A stretch of DNA of 6,639 nucleotides from Bacillota bacterium. GTDB taxonomy: Bacteria > Bacillota > Clostridia > Oscillospirales > Ruminococcaceae. The notes beneath the pieces were generated by a model, which saw nothing but the letters and a program-made list of their open reading frames with translations, was not told where the DNA came from and made no database searches. The stretch is from contig JAEWYJ010000074.1 of the NCBI GenBank assembly GCA_023395695.1, positions 1 through 6,639 on the forward strand. Direction: 5' to 3'. Positions within the stretch are counted from its first letter, which is position 1; each line of letters begins with the position of its first letter. The translations under genes were made by a program, and so were the position numbers. Shown one piece after another: positions 1 to 6,398 of this stretch.

Positions 1-59
1 AAGTAAGGCCGGGCCGGCTACAGGGCGCTACCCCACGCCCATGGGACGGCGGCAAGCCT

Positions 60-2498
60 TTAAATAAACAGCGACATATCAGACTCTTCGGCGTTGGCCA
101 GCATGGCGGCTGCACCCGCCAGTTTGACGCCGCCAATCAGCTCCTGCTCCGTGATGCCCATGACATCCATACTCATTGCGCAGGCGACCAGTTCAACGCC
201 GTTTTCCTGTGCCAGACGGATTAAATCCTCCAGACTGTCAACATTTTTGTTCTGCATGACGCCGCGTATCATCCTGGCGCCCATGCCGCCCATGTTCATT
301 TTGGAGAGACCGAGCTTTTTGCTGCCCCGAGGCATCATGATGCCGAACATTTTAGACAGCAGGTCTTTTCTGACGCTAACCTTTTCGGGCCGACGCAAAA
401 TGTTGAGCCCCCAAAAGGTGAAGAACATGCTGACCTTGCGACCCATTGCGGCTGCCGCATTGGCAATGATAAATGACGCAATAGCCTTGTCGAGGTCGCC
501 TGAAAAGACGATAATATTTTTCTTATCCCGGCTGTCGCCTGCTGCAGCCGGCGGCGTTTGGCCCTTTTGAATTTTAGCCGTACTGATGCCCTTGCGGCTT
601 TCAAGTCCTAAAAGAACATTGCCGGTCCGGCGGCAAAAGCCTTCAAGATCGCTGGCAAAGGCCGGGTCACTGGTGGAAATCTCGATAATATCGCCGATTT
701 TGGCGTCATTTAATGCGCCGGACAGCTTGACGACAGGCCCTGGGCAGGACAGACCGCAGGCATCGACGAGAATGACGTCACCGGTACAGGACTGGGGCTT
801 GCAGCAGTTGGACTGCACGCCTGCGGCCAGTGGCTGGGGCCGCTTGCCGTAGATTGAATCATACAGGCGATAGCCGCCGCCGATTACAGTGGCACCAAAG
901 CCGTTTTGGGTCAGAATTCGGGCGGCAATATAGGCCCGAAGCCCGATCTGGCAATTGATATACACCGGTTTTTGCGCATCCAGCTCATGCAGGCGTTCCC
1001 GCAGCCGGGTGAGGGGAATGTTAACGGATCCCTTTATATGGCCGCTTTTAAACTCGTCAGGGAGGCGGACGTCCAGCAGTATAATACTGCCGTCACGCGG
1101 CAATGCGTCAACATCGTGCCAGTGAAGCTGCTTCATTTTGCCGGTGCGGATATTTTCGATGACGAAGCCCGCCATATTGACCGGATCTTTGGCAGAGCTG
1201 TAGGGCGGCGCATAGCACAGCTCCAGTCTGCACAGGTCTGCGGCCGTCATTTTGGCGCGTATGGCGGTGGCCAGTACGTCGCAGCGCTTGTCAACCCCGT
1301 CGTAGCCGACAAGCTGCGCGCCAAGAATGCGCCCTGTTTCAGGCTCAAAGAGGGTTTTAACCGACATGTTTGCGGCGCCGGGATAATACCCCGCGTGGCT
1401 GCCCGAATAGGTAAACACTTTATCGTAAGCAAGCCCCAACCGCTTTGCCGTTTTCTCGTTGACGCCGGTGGAGGCGACGGTCATATCGAACACCTTGAGG
1501 ATGGAAGACCCCTGCGTGCCGGGGTAGACGCTGGGAATGCCGCAAATATTATCCGCCGCGATGCGCCCCTGCTTGTTGGCGGGGCCGGCCAGCGGCACAT
1601 AGCCTTTCTGCCCGGTGATGCTGTCAACAACCTCCACCGCGTCGCCCACAGCGTAAACATCGGGGGCTGAGGTGCGCATATGTTCGTCTACAATAATTGC
1701 ACCGCGCGGGTTTAACGCAATACCGGCTTCCTTGGCCAACCCGGTTTCAGGCCGCACGCCAATGGCCATGATGAGCATATCGGTTTCTATATGGCCGCTA
1801 TTCAGCTCAATTTGCAGCCGGCAGCCGTCGTCATGCATGCCCTTGACGCCGTTGCCCAGCTCCAGCCGCACGCCTTTGCTTTCAATGTGGCGGTGCACGT
1901 CGGCTGCCATGTCGGGGTCGATTGGCGCAATGACCTGATCAGCCATTTCGACAAGCGTAACGCACAGCCCGGCGGCGTGCAGATTTTCGGCCATTTCAAC
2001 GCCGATAAAGCCGCCGCCCATTACCACGGCGCTGCGGGGCTTGTGCTTTTCAATGTATTCCTTTATTCTGTAAGTATCGGGGATGTTGCGCAGCGTAAAC
2101 ACCCTGTCGGAATCGCTTCCCGGAATGGGCGGCCGCAATGGCTCGGCTCCCATTGAAAGCACCAGCTTGTCGTAGCTTTCCTCGTAGCGGGCCCCGCTTT
2201 GCAGGTTTTGCACCGTCACCGTTTTGCTGGCGGTATCAACGGCTGTCACCTCGTTGAATATCCGTACGTCAATATTGAACTTATCGATAAAATCCTGCGG
2301 CGTCTGAACGGTCAGGGCCGATTTTTCCCTGATTTCGCCGCCGATATAATAAGGCAGCCCGCAGTTGGCAAACGAGACGTATTCCCCCCGCTCAAACATG
2401 ATGATGCGGGCTGCCTCGTCAAGTCTGCGCAGTCTGGGTGCGGTAGAAGCGCCGCCCGCTACACCGCCGACAATCAAAACCTTTTGTCCTGTGGCCAT
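60..2498 (-). CDS. CoA-disulfide/persulfide reductase fused to rhodanese, TusA and DsrE-like domains
   Basis: Predicted cytoplasmic FAD-dependent NAD(P)H oxidoreductase for CoA disulfide or persulfides with a built-in sulfur-transfer tail; 812 residues. Domains in order: FAD-binding GGVAGG at about 11-16 and the redox Cys46 in FANCGLPYYIGG (43-54); NAD(P)H-binding GGGFIGVE (161-168); second FAD motif TSAPDVYAVGDA (276-287); dimerisation domain to about 450; rhodanese (about 455-550) with active loop CQIGLR, Cys516; a Cys-rich linker (Cys565, 566, 571); TusA-like domain (about 574-645) with the CPGP motif, Cys585, plus Cys581; DsrE-like domain (about 660-812) with Cys773. Plain CoA-disulfide reductases are about 440-550 residues, so the two C-terminal domains are extra; such long fusions occur in anaerobic Firmicutes. 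The ATG has an AAAGGAG site at 2511-2517, 12 bases upstream. It lies 69 bases behind thioredoxin and is probably cotranscribed with it. The exact substrate (CoA disulfide, polysulfide, CoA persulfide) cannot be decided from sequence. Confidence 0.93.
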   Translation of the reverse strand: MATGQKVLIVGGVAGGASTAPRLRRLDEAARIIMFERGEYVSFANCGLPYYIGGEIREKSALTVQTPQDFIDKFNIDVRIFNEVTAVDTASKTVTVQNLQSGARYEESYDKLVLSMGAEPLRPPIPGSDSDRVFTLRNIPDTYRIKEYIEKHKPRSAVVMGGGFIGVEMAENLHAAGLCVTLVEMADQVIAPIDPDMAADVHRHIESKGVRLELGNGVKGMHDDGCRLQIELNSGHIETDMLIMAIGVRPETGLAKEAGIALNPRGAIIVDEHMRTSAPDVYAVGDAVEVVDSITGQKGYVPLAGPANKQGRIAADNICGIPSVYPGTQGSSILKVFDMTVASTGVNEKTAKRLGLAYDKVFTYSGSHAGYYPGAANMSVKTLFEPETGRILGAQLVGYDGVDKRCDVLATAIRAKMTAADLCRLELCYAPPYSSAKDPVNMAGFVIENIRTGKMKQLHWHDVDALPRDGSIILLDVRLPDEFKSGHIKGSVNIPLTRLRERLHELDAQKPVYINCQIGLRAYIAARILTQNGFGATVIGGGYRLYDSIYGKRPQPLAAGVQSNCCKPQSCTGDVILVDACGLSCPGPVVKLSGALNDAKIGDIIEISTSDPAFASDLEGFCRRTGNVLLGLESRKGISTAKIQKGQTPPAAAGDSRDKKNIIVFSGDLDKAIASFIIANAAAAMGRKVSMFFTFWGLNILRRPEKVSVRKDLLSKMFGIMMPRGSKKLGLSKMNMGGMGARMIRGVMQNKNVDSLEDLIRLAQENGVELVACAMSMDVMGITEQELIGGVKLAGAAAMLANAEESDMSLFI

Positions 2499-2510
2499 TT
2501 TGCCGTCAAT

Positions 2511-2517
2511 CTCCTTT
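2511..2517 (-). promoter_or_regulatory. Ribosome binding site of the flavoprotein fusion
   Basis: The minus strand reads AAAGGAG, 12 bases before the ATG at 2498. The spacing is rather long compared with the 8 bases seen for thioredoxin, which may lower translation of the large protein. It supports this ATG, since no other in-frame start with a better site is seen. Confidence 0.7.
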
Positions 2518-2526
2518 CAACCGTGC

Positions 2527-2559
2527 AAACAGCGAGAGAAAGGGCTTCTCCCGCTGTTT
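2527..2559 (-). other. Intercistronic hairpin between thioredoxin and the fusion gene
   Basis: Two 14-base arms (2527-2540 and 2546-2559) flank a 5-base loop. Thirteen pairs are Watson-Crick in either strand; the remaining one is G-U in minus-strand RNA but A-C in plus-strand RNA, so the fold is complete only in the transcript of the trx operon. It begins 8 bases after the thioredoxin stop and ends 9 bases before the Shine-Dalgarno site of the fusion. No run of U follows, so it does not look like an ordinary intrinsic terminator; an mRNA-stability, processing or partial attenuation role is inferred. Confidence 0.65.
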
Positions 2560-2567
2560 ATCTTTGC

Positions 2568-2879
2568 TTAAACATTCAGCATGCTTAAAATGGAAGCCTT
2601 GGGCTTGACGCCAACCGACTGATTGACCACCTTGCCGTTCTTGACGATAATCAACGTCGGTATGCTCATAACCTGAAACTGGCGTGCCAGCTCGGGCTGC
2701 TCGTCGACATTGATCTTGCAGATTTTTGCCGAGTCAGTCTCCTGGGCAATTTCATCGACGACCGGAGAAAGCATTCTGCACGGGCCGCACCATGTCGCCC
2801 AGAAATCGATAAGTACCGGCTTGTCGGACTCGAGCACTTCGGAATTAAAATTCTCTTTTGTTACTTTTAAAACTGCCAT
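2568..2879 (-). CDS. trxA: Thioredoxin
   Basis: Cytoplasmic thiol-disulfide oxidoreductase, 103 residues, the normal length for a bacterial thioredoxin. The active site WCGPC is at residues 30-34 (Cys31, Cys34), preceded by the typical DFWAT; the conserved cis-proline is Pro74 in MSIPT, followed by a KNGK turn. There is one additional cysteine, Cys54. No signal peptide is present. The ATG has an AAAGGAG site at 2888-2894, 8 bases upstream. It sits between the membrane Fe-S gene (90-base gap with its own promoter) and the flavoprotein fusion. This position suggests a role in reducing disulfides or persulfides handled by the fusion protein, but no thioredoxin reductase is in the window, so its electron donor is not known from here; a general housekeeping role is equally possible. 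Confidence 0.96.
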   Translation of the reverse strand: MAVLKVTKENFNSEVLESDKPVLIDFWATWCGPCRMLSPVVDEIAQETDSAKICKINVDEQPELARQFQVMSIPTLIIVKNGKVVNQSVGVKPKASILSMLNV

Positions 2880-2916
2880 GATGATCGCTCCTTTAATCGG
2901 TTGTTGTTATGCTTAT

Positions 2917-2958
2917 AATATATCGGTTTTACCCAAAGCTTTCTGTAACTCAATCACA
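2917..2958 (-). promoter_or_regulatory. Promoter of the trx-fusion operon with upstream activator-like box
   Basis: The minus strand has a -10-like TATATT (2922-2917, five of six to consensus) with a predicted start near 2910, giving a leader of about 30 bases. There is no good -35 at 17 bases. Instead an imperfect inverted repeat, TGTGA-N5-TTACA (2958-2944), is centred at about -41, and its TTACAG end lies exactly 20 bases before the -10. The same arrangement occurs upstream of the ferredoxin gene. A poor -35 with a box at -41 is the layout of a class II activator-dependent promoter. The regulator is not identified; CRP/FNR family is a guess from shape and position. Confidence 0.6.
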
Positions 2959-2961
2959 AAG
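2937..2961 (-). repeat. Shared promoter element, copy 1
   Basis: This 25-base segment matches 3814-3838 at 23 positions, with an uninterrupted 18-base identity (2941-2958; minus strand TGTGATTGAGTTACAGAA). The flanks outside are different, so it is not simply a recent long duplication. It covers the inverted repeat described for the trx promoter. Confidence 0.85.
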
Positions 2962-2969
2962 CGCTGTGT

Positions 2970-3566
2970 TTATGGCTGCGGTGTGGTGTTGCCGCGGCAT
3001 TTTGCCTTGCAGATAAGCTGAGTCATAGTGCCCATCGGGCAGTAGACGCACCACGAACGCGACTTATACGCCAGCATAGTCACCAGCCCTAAAACCGTCG
3101 ACGTCAGCATAACGCTGTAAAACCCAAACGCAAACTGCGCCACCCACGGCGCCACAGGCGCGGTATACGCCCAATGCCATGGCAGCCGGATGCTCCACAG
3201 CAGCGTCACAACCTGACGCAGGCTGCCTGCGCCCGAAAAAACCAACCAGGTGACGTTGAGCATATTTAAAAACATTGCCATAAAAAACGCCAGAAAGCCG
3301 TAGCGGAAATAACGGCTCCTCATCCAAACCGGAATATCTTTTTTGCGCGAAAAACCGAGCTGGTTCCCAAGCAAATCAAAAAGCTGCCCCCGCCCGCAAT
3401 ATTTGTTGCAATAGCTTTTATGCCCTGTCACAAGCGCGACGCCAAGCGGAATAAGAAAGCATAGCAGCCCCACCCATGCGAACAGAATATTGACAAAGCC
3501 CATTACAATGTAAGCCGCTGAAAATACCCACAGGTAGTTATACCAGTGCTTTTGTCCGCCCTTCAT
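2970..3566 (-). CDS. Integral membrane protein with two NapH-type Fe-S motifs
   Basis: Predicted 198-residue inner-membrane electron-transfer protein. Hydrophobic stretches at about 12-30, 31-47, 87-111 and 141-166 suggest four, perhaps five, membrane spans. Two soluble-side motifs flank them: CNKYCGRGQLF (Cys53, Cys57) after the second span and WCVYCPMGTMTQLIC (Cys173, Cys176, Cys186), with Cys190 following. Both resemble the Fer4_5 repeats of NapH/FixG-like proteins, but the first has CG in place of CP and no classical CxxCxxCxxxCP cluster is present, so cluster content is uncertain. The start is set at 3566 because it overlaps the ferredoxin stop as ATGA and has GGAGG 7 bases upstream; the frame is open further, to 3632, but that extension lies inside the ferredoxin gene. 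Likely partner: the ferredoxin just upstream. Substrate or quinone coupling is unknown. Confidence 0.85.
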   Translation of the reverse strand: MKGGQKHWYNYLWVFSAAYIVMGFVNILFAWVGLLCFLIPLGVALVTGHKSYCNKYCGRGQLFDLLGNQLGFSRKKDIPVWMRSRYFRYGFLAFFMAMFLNMLNVTWLVFSGAGSLRQVVTLLWSIRLPWHWAYTAPVAPWVAQFAFGFYSVMLTSTVLGLVTMLAYKSRSWCVYCPMGTMTQLICKAKCRGNTTPQP

Positions 3567-3769
3567 GCCCGCACCTCCATTCCGATAACTGAGGCCGGAC
3601 AGGCCCGGGCACATTTGCCGCAGCCAACGCACCTGTTTGGGTCTATGACGGCAAAGCTGCCTTTAAAAATGCTGACCGCTCCCAGCGGACATACGGCAAC
3701 GCAGCAGCCGCAGGCGACACAAGCGGTCTGGTCGACCGCCGCTTTTCTTTTTGCCCTGTTCAATCGCAT
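3563..3769 (-). CDS. Small 2[4Fe-4S] ferredoxin
   Basis: A 68-residue soluble electron carrier. Two complete cluster motifs are visible: Cys17-x2-Cys20-x2-Cys23-x3-Cys27-Pro and Cys47-x2-Cys50-x2-Cys53-x3-Cys57-Pro, with an additional Cys22. The length and spacing fit bacterial-type ferredoxins, but a basic N-terminus (MRLNRAKRKAA) precedes the first cluster, and could help docking to a membrane partner. The start has a very strong but close AGGAGG-type site (3771-3779). It is translationally coupled to the membrane Fe-S protein by a 4-base ATGA overlap, so the two probably form one electron-transfer unit, with the ferredoxin comparable in role to NapG-type partners though much smaller. Which redox pair it serves cannot be read from sequence. 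Confidence 0.93.
   Translation of the reverse strand: MRLNRAKRKAAVDQTACVACGCCVAVCPLGAVSIFKGSFAVIDPNRCVGCGKCARACPASVIGMEVRA
3574..3578 (-). promoter_or_regulatory. Ribosome binding site that fixes the membrane protein start
   Basis: GGAGG on the minus strand, 7 bases before the ATG at 3566 and inside the last codons of the ferredoxin gene. It supports the 198-residue product over the 220-residue version starting at 3632. Confidence 0.8.
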
Positions 3770-3793
3770 GACCTCCTCCAGTATATGTCTGGT

Positions 3794-3835
3794 ATTATAA
3801 CAGCCTCAACAGCAGCCTTCTGTAACTCAATCACA
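3794..3835 (-). promoter_or_regulatory. Promoter of the ferredoxin-membrane protein operon with activator-like box
   Basis: A perfect -10, TATAAT, lies at 3799-3794 on the minus strand; the predicted start is near 3787, leaving an 18-base leader that is mostly Shine-Dalgarno. No recognisable -35 sits 16-18 bases upstream. The inverted repeat TGTGA-N5-TTACA (3835-3821) is centred at about -41 and its TTACAG end is exactly 20 bases from the -10, the same geometry as at the trx promoter. Activation by a shared regulator is inferred. Confidence 0.7.
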
Positions 3836-3838
3836 CAG
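3814..3838 (-). repeat. Shared promoter element, copy 2
   Basis: Second copy of the element at 2937-2961, same orientation, with the 18-base identity at 3818-3835. Only two of the 25 positions differ. It lies between the ferredoxin -10 and the palindrome at 3846-3871. Confidence 0.85.
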
Positions 3839-3845
3839 ACGTATG

Positions 3846-3871
3846 CCAACGCGCCGCATGCGGCACGTTGG
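3846..3871. promoter_or_regulatory. GC-rich palindrome in the divergent intergenic region
   Basis: Two 12-base arms (3846-3857 and 3860-3871) around a central AT are complementary at 11 of 12 positions; the centre GCATGC is itself palindromic. No T-run follows on either strand, so a terminator is unlikely. It begins 8 bases from the end of the shared promoter element, and is centred at about -71 to -72 relative to the predicted ferredoxin start, so an operator for a dimeric regulator is possible. Function is not shown. Confidence 0.5.
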
Positions 3872-4130
3872 AACAGTATATTTAAGGCTCCTCCGATTTA
3901 ATTCCTGCGTGTTTACCGAAGGACGGTGCAGTGTTTGGCTGCTTTCGCTTTGCCGGCCGCCAAATTTTTTGCCGTAATCCGCTCCTGAATTAATTGGAGA
4001 TTCGTTCAATCGGCTACAATTGCCCGAAAACACAGCGTTGCTGCATAAATTCAATTCCGTGCCGCTTAACGGCAGCGTATTTGGGTATCATGACAAATGA
4101 AAAATTATTTAAGAACCTTGAATATTCATG
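3872..4130. other. Intergenic stretch without a recognisable gene
   Basis: About 260 bases between the palindrome and the Shine-Dalgarno site of the DUF255 gene. It is more A+T-rich than the coding regions. An open frame on the minus strand runs through it but has no Shine-Dalgarno site, overlaps the promoter element and looks like no known protein. Small inverted repeats occur (TGCCG/CGGCA around 4060-4074). The promoter of the plus-strand gene must lie here or just downstream, but I cannot place a convincing -35/-10 pair. Confidence 0.5.
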
Positions 4131-4148
4131 AAAGGTGCGTGATAACGG

Positions 4149-6197
4149 ATGAATTATTTGAAATCCGAAAAATCACCTTATCTGCTCCAGCATGCGACCA
4201 ATCCCGTGGACTGGTACCCCTGGGGCAAGGCTGCCTTTGACAAGGCGCAGGAAGAGGATAAGCCGGTTTTCCTCTCGATTGGTTATTCCACCTGCCACTG
4301 GTGCCATGTTATGGCGCACGAGTCGTTTGAGGATGCCGAGGTAGCGGCAGCGCTCAACCGGGGCTTTGTCTGTGTTAAGGTCGACCGCGAGGAGCGCCCC
4401 GACGTTGACGCGGTATATATGGCCGTGTGCCAGGCACTCACCGGCGCAGGCGGCTGGCCGCTGACCGTTGTGCTGACGCCGGAGCAAAAACCATTTTGGG
4501 CCGGCACCTACCTGCCTAAACACAGCCGGTATGGCACGCCGGGACTTTTAGACCTGCTTGCCGCCGTTACGCGGCAGTGGGAATCCGGTCGCGAGGCGCT
4601 GCTGGCGTCGGGCGAACAAATTGTCGCATTGCTGCAAGCACAAGAGCGGGACGCGTTGCCCGGCAGTCCCGATAAGGTACTGCTCACCCGCGCTCTGTCG
4701 CAATTTAAGCACAGCTATGACAACCACTGGGGCGGGTTTGGCCCGGCGCCTAAGTTCCCGACGGCGCATAACCTCCTGTTCCTGCTGCGCTACTCGGTGC
4801 TGGAAGGGGAAAAGGATGCCCGGGAGATGGCGTTGCATACCCTCTCTCAAATGCACCGCGGGGGTCTTTTTGACCATGTCGGCGGCGGTTTTTCGCGCTA
4901 CTCCACCGATGAGAAGTGGCTGGTGCCGCACTTTGAAAAAATGCTTTACGATAACGCGTTGCTGGCGTTAGCTTATCTTGAGGCTTACCAAATGACCGCG
5001 GAGCCGCTGTTCAAAACGGTGGTTATCCGTACACTGGACTATGTTCTGCGCGAGCTGACCGACCCGCTGGGCGGCTTTTACTGCGGGCAGGATGCCGACA
5101 GTGGCGGCGTGGAGGGCAAATTTTACGTTTTTACGCGTGAAGAAATTATCGGGGTTCTGGGCGAAGCGGACGGCCGACGGTTTTGCGACTGGTTTGGTGT
5201 TACCGCGCAGGGCAATTTTGAGGGCAAGAATATTTTAAACCTGATAGAAAACCGCCGCTTTGGGGCGGATGGCGGACCAATGGCACCCCTGCGCCAAAAG
5301 CTGTACGACTATCGGTTGACCCGTGCGCTGCTGCACAAGGACGACAAGGTACTGACTGCATGGAATGGGTTGACAATTGTCGCGCTGGCCCGTGCCGGAT
5401 GGCTGCTAAATGAGGAGCGCTATCTTGCCGCCGCAAAAAAGGCGCAGCTTTTTATCGCGGCGCAGCTGACCGATGGAAAAGGGCGACTGCTGCTGCGCTG
5501 GCGCGAGGATCAGGCGGCGCACGACGGCCAGCTTGACGACTATGCTTTTTATGCGCTGGCGCTTTTGGCGCTGTATCAGGCGACGTTTGATGTATATTAT
5601 TTATCTGAAGCAATCGCCACAGCCCATCAGATACCGGCGCTGTTCACGGACGAAACGGGCGGCGGCTTTTACCGCGGCGCCATAGATGCAGAGCGGCTGA
5701 TTGCCCGACCCAAGGAGGTTTACGACGGTGCGTTGCCCTCCGGAAATTCAGTGGCGGCGCTGGTGTTTTGCCGTCTGGCTGCGCTGACCGGGGAGGTCAA
5801 ATGGCAGCAAGCCGCCGACCAACAGCTTGCGTTTGTCTGCGGTGCTTTAAAGAATTACCCCGCGGGGTATTGTGTCTCGCTGCTCGCGCTGACTCAGGCG
5901 CTCTATCCCGCGCAGGAGCTGATCTGTACCATGGCGGATGAAGACGGACTGCCGGCGCTTTTGGGCTTTCTGCGGGAAAATCCGGCGACGGGCTTAAATA
6001 TTCTGGTTAAAACAAAGCAAAACCAGCAAATGCTGGCACAGGCCGCCCCCTTTACCGCCGATTACCCCTTGCCGACCAACGGCTGCGCCTATTACCTGTG
6101 CCAAAACAGAGTCTGCGCCGCGCCGGTGTTTTTGTTGGAGGATTTAAAAAGCAGGCTGTCGGGCAGCGTTGATTGCCCCACACAATCCGGAGGCTGA
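4149..6197 (+). CDS. yyaL: YyaL/DUF255 family protein: thioredoxin-like domain plus (alpha/alpha)6-barrel domain
   Basis: Cytoplasmic protein of 682 residues, about the usual length for the COG1331/YyaL/SPATA20 family, whose biochemical activity is not firmly established. The N-terminal thioredoxin-like domain (about 1-165) carries the family signature [18 protein letters not shown] (9-26), CHWC at 49-52, HESFED (57-62), DREERPD (79-85) and GGWPLTV (101-107). The rest resembles six-hairpin glycosidase/epimerase barrels, with [16 protein letters not shown] (242-257), HFEKMLYDN (261-269), [14 protein letters not shown] (about 314-327) and [10 protein letters not shown] (398-407). There is no signal peptide or membrane span. 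The ATG has an AAAGGTG site at 4131-4137, 11 bases upstream. It is transcribed divergently from the ferredoxin operon and ends at a hairpin. A redox-linked or sugar-binding function is suggested by the folds only. Confidence 0.95.
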   Translation: MNYLKSEKSPYLLQHATNPVDWYPWGKAAFDKAQEEDKPVFLSIGYSTCHWCHVMAHESFEDAEVAAALNRGFVCVKVDREERPDVDAVYMAVCQALTGAGGWPLTVVLTPEQKPFWAGTYLPKHSRYGTPGLLDLLAAVTRQWESGREALLASGEQIVALLQAQERDALPGSPDKVLLTRALSQFKHSYDNHWGGFGPAPKFPTAHNLLFLLRYSVLEGEKDAREMALHTLSQMHRGGLFDHVGGGFSRYSTDEKWLVPHFEKMLYDNALLALAYLEAYQMTAEPLFKTVVIRTLDYVLRELTDPLGGFYCGQDADSGGVEGKFYVFTREEIIGVLGEADGRRFCDWFGVTAQGNFEGKNILNLIENRRFGADGGPMAPLRQKLYDYRLTRALLHKDDKVLTAWNGLTIVALARAGWLLNEERYLAAAKKAQLFIAAQLTDGKGRLLLRWREDQAAHDGQLDDYAFYALALLALYQATFDVYYLSEAIATAHQIPALFTDETGGGFYRGAIDAERLIARPKEVYDGALPSGNSVAALVFCRLAALTGEVKWQQAADQQLAFVCGALKNYPAGYCVSLLALTQALYPAQELICTMADEDGLPALLGFLRENPATGLNILVKTKQNQQMLAQAAPFTADYPLPTNGCAYYLCQNRVCAAPVFLLEDLKSRLSGSVDCPTQSGG

Positions 6198-6225
6198 AAA
6201 CAGGACGATACCGGCAGCCTGTTTT
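6197..6225 (+). terminator. Probable terminator of the DUF255 gene
   Basis: Arms AAAACAGG (6197-6204) and CCTGTTTT (6218-6225) are perfectly complementary around a 13-base loop, starting on the last base of the stop codon; the second arm ends in four T, followed by ATGATTTG. An alternative pairing, AGGCTG (6191-6196) with CAGCCT (6215-6220), competes. The stem is short and A/U-rich, so efficiency may be modest. Confidence 0.5.
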
Positions 6226-6325
6226 ATGATTTGCCGCGTTATCGTCCCTGCCGGCCACACCGCATATCCGCGTTTATTTTCCCTTGTGCGCAATGCGAAG
6301 TGCTTGGCGCATATATATGGCGGCA

Positions 6326-6348
6326 AAGCGTTGCCCGGTACAACGCTT
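6326..6348. other. Short hairpin in the 3' intergenic region
   Basis: Perfect 8-base arms AAGCGTTG and CAACGCTT around a 7-base loop. There is no T-run after it on the plus strand or the minus strand. It lies between two terminator-like structures; no gene or known RNA family is recognised around it. Confidence 0.45.
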
Positions 6349-6367
6349 GCTTTGGGCGGCATAACAA

Positions 6368-6398
6368 AAGCAAGCCGCCTTTGAAAGGCGGCTTGCTT
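6368..6398 (-). terminator. Strong intrinsic terminator of the CoA-binding protein gene
   Basis: A 15-base perfect inverted repeat (6368-6382 and 6384-6398) with a GC-rich core, folding as a stem of 12 or more pairs with a TTTCAAA-type loop. On the minus strand the stem runs directly into CTTTTGTTAT, a fair U-tract, 35 bases after the stop codon of the gene at 6434. It may also stop plus-strand transcripts from the DUF255 gene, which would make it bidirectional. Confidence 0.78.

Noticed and set aside
1..59. G+C-rich sequence after the fusion gene stop, with small inverted repeats
   Set aside because: GGGCG/CGCCC can pair on the minus strand but no T-run follows, and the short open plus-strand frame here is too short to support a gene end; left unassigned.
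94..570. Plus-strand open frame of 158 codons opposite the DsrE/TusA region
   Set aside because: Antisense shadow of the fusion gene's C-terminus, with low-complexity composition and no ribosome site.
906..1670. Plus-strand open frame of 254 codons inside the flavoprotein gene
   Set aside because: It is exactly antisense to a strongly recognisable FAD reductase, has no Shine-Dalgarno site and no recognisable domain; G+C-rich coding DNA often leaves such antisense frames open.
2944..2958. Assigning the box to Rex, FNR or CRP by name
   Set aside because: The half-sites are similar, but the spacer is one base short of the usual even-length CRP or Rex palindromes and only five of seven arm positions are symmetric, so a named regulator is not justified.
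3567..3632. Longer N-terminus for the membrane Fe-S protein
   Set aside because: The additional 22 residues would be read inside the ferredoxin gene and have no ribosome site, whereas the ATG at 3566 has GGAGG and the ATGA overlap.
2937..3838. The two shared elements as a transposon or direct repeats of an insertion
   Set aside because: They are about 880 bases apart, flank intact housekeeping-like redox genes without a transposase, and keep a precise spacing to -10 hexamers, which fits regulation better than mobility.
3934..3970. TTTGGC/GCCAAA inverted repeat followed by six T
   Set aside because: Only six pairs around a loop of about 19 bases, and no plus-strand gene ends upstream of it, so a terminator has nothing to terminate.
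3827..4054. Minus-strand open frame of 75 codons upstream of the ferredoxin gene
   Set aside because: No Shine-Dalgarno site, no family resemblance, and its end overlaps the shared promoter element, so it is more likely non-coding.
4081..4110. Possible promoter of the DUF255 gene (TTGGGT then an A/T-rich -10)
   Set aside because: TTGGGT is a partial -35, but no hexamer 16-18 bases later matches TATAAT in more than about half of its positions.
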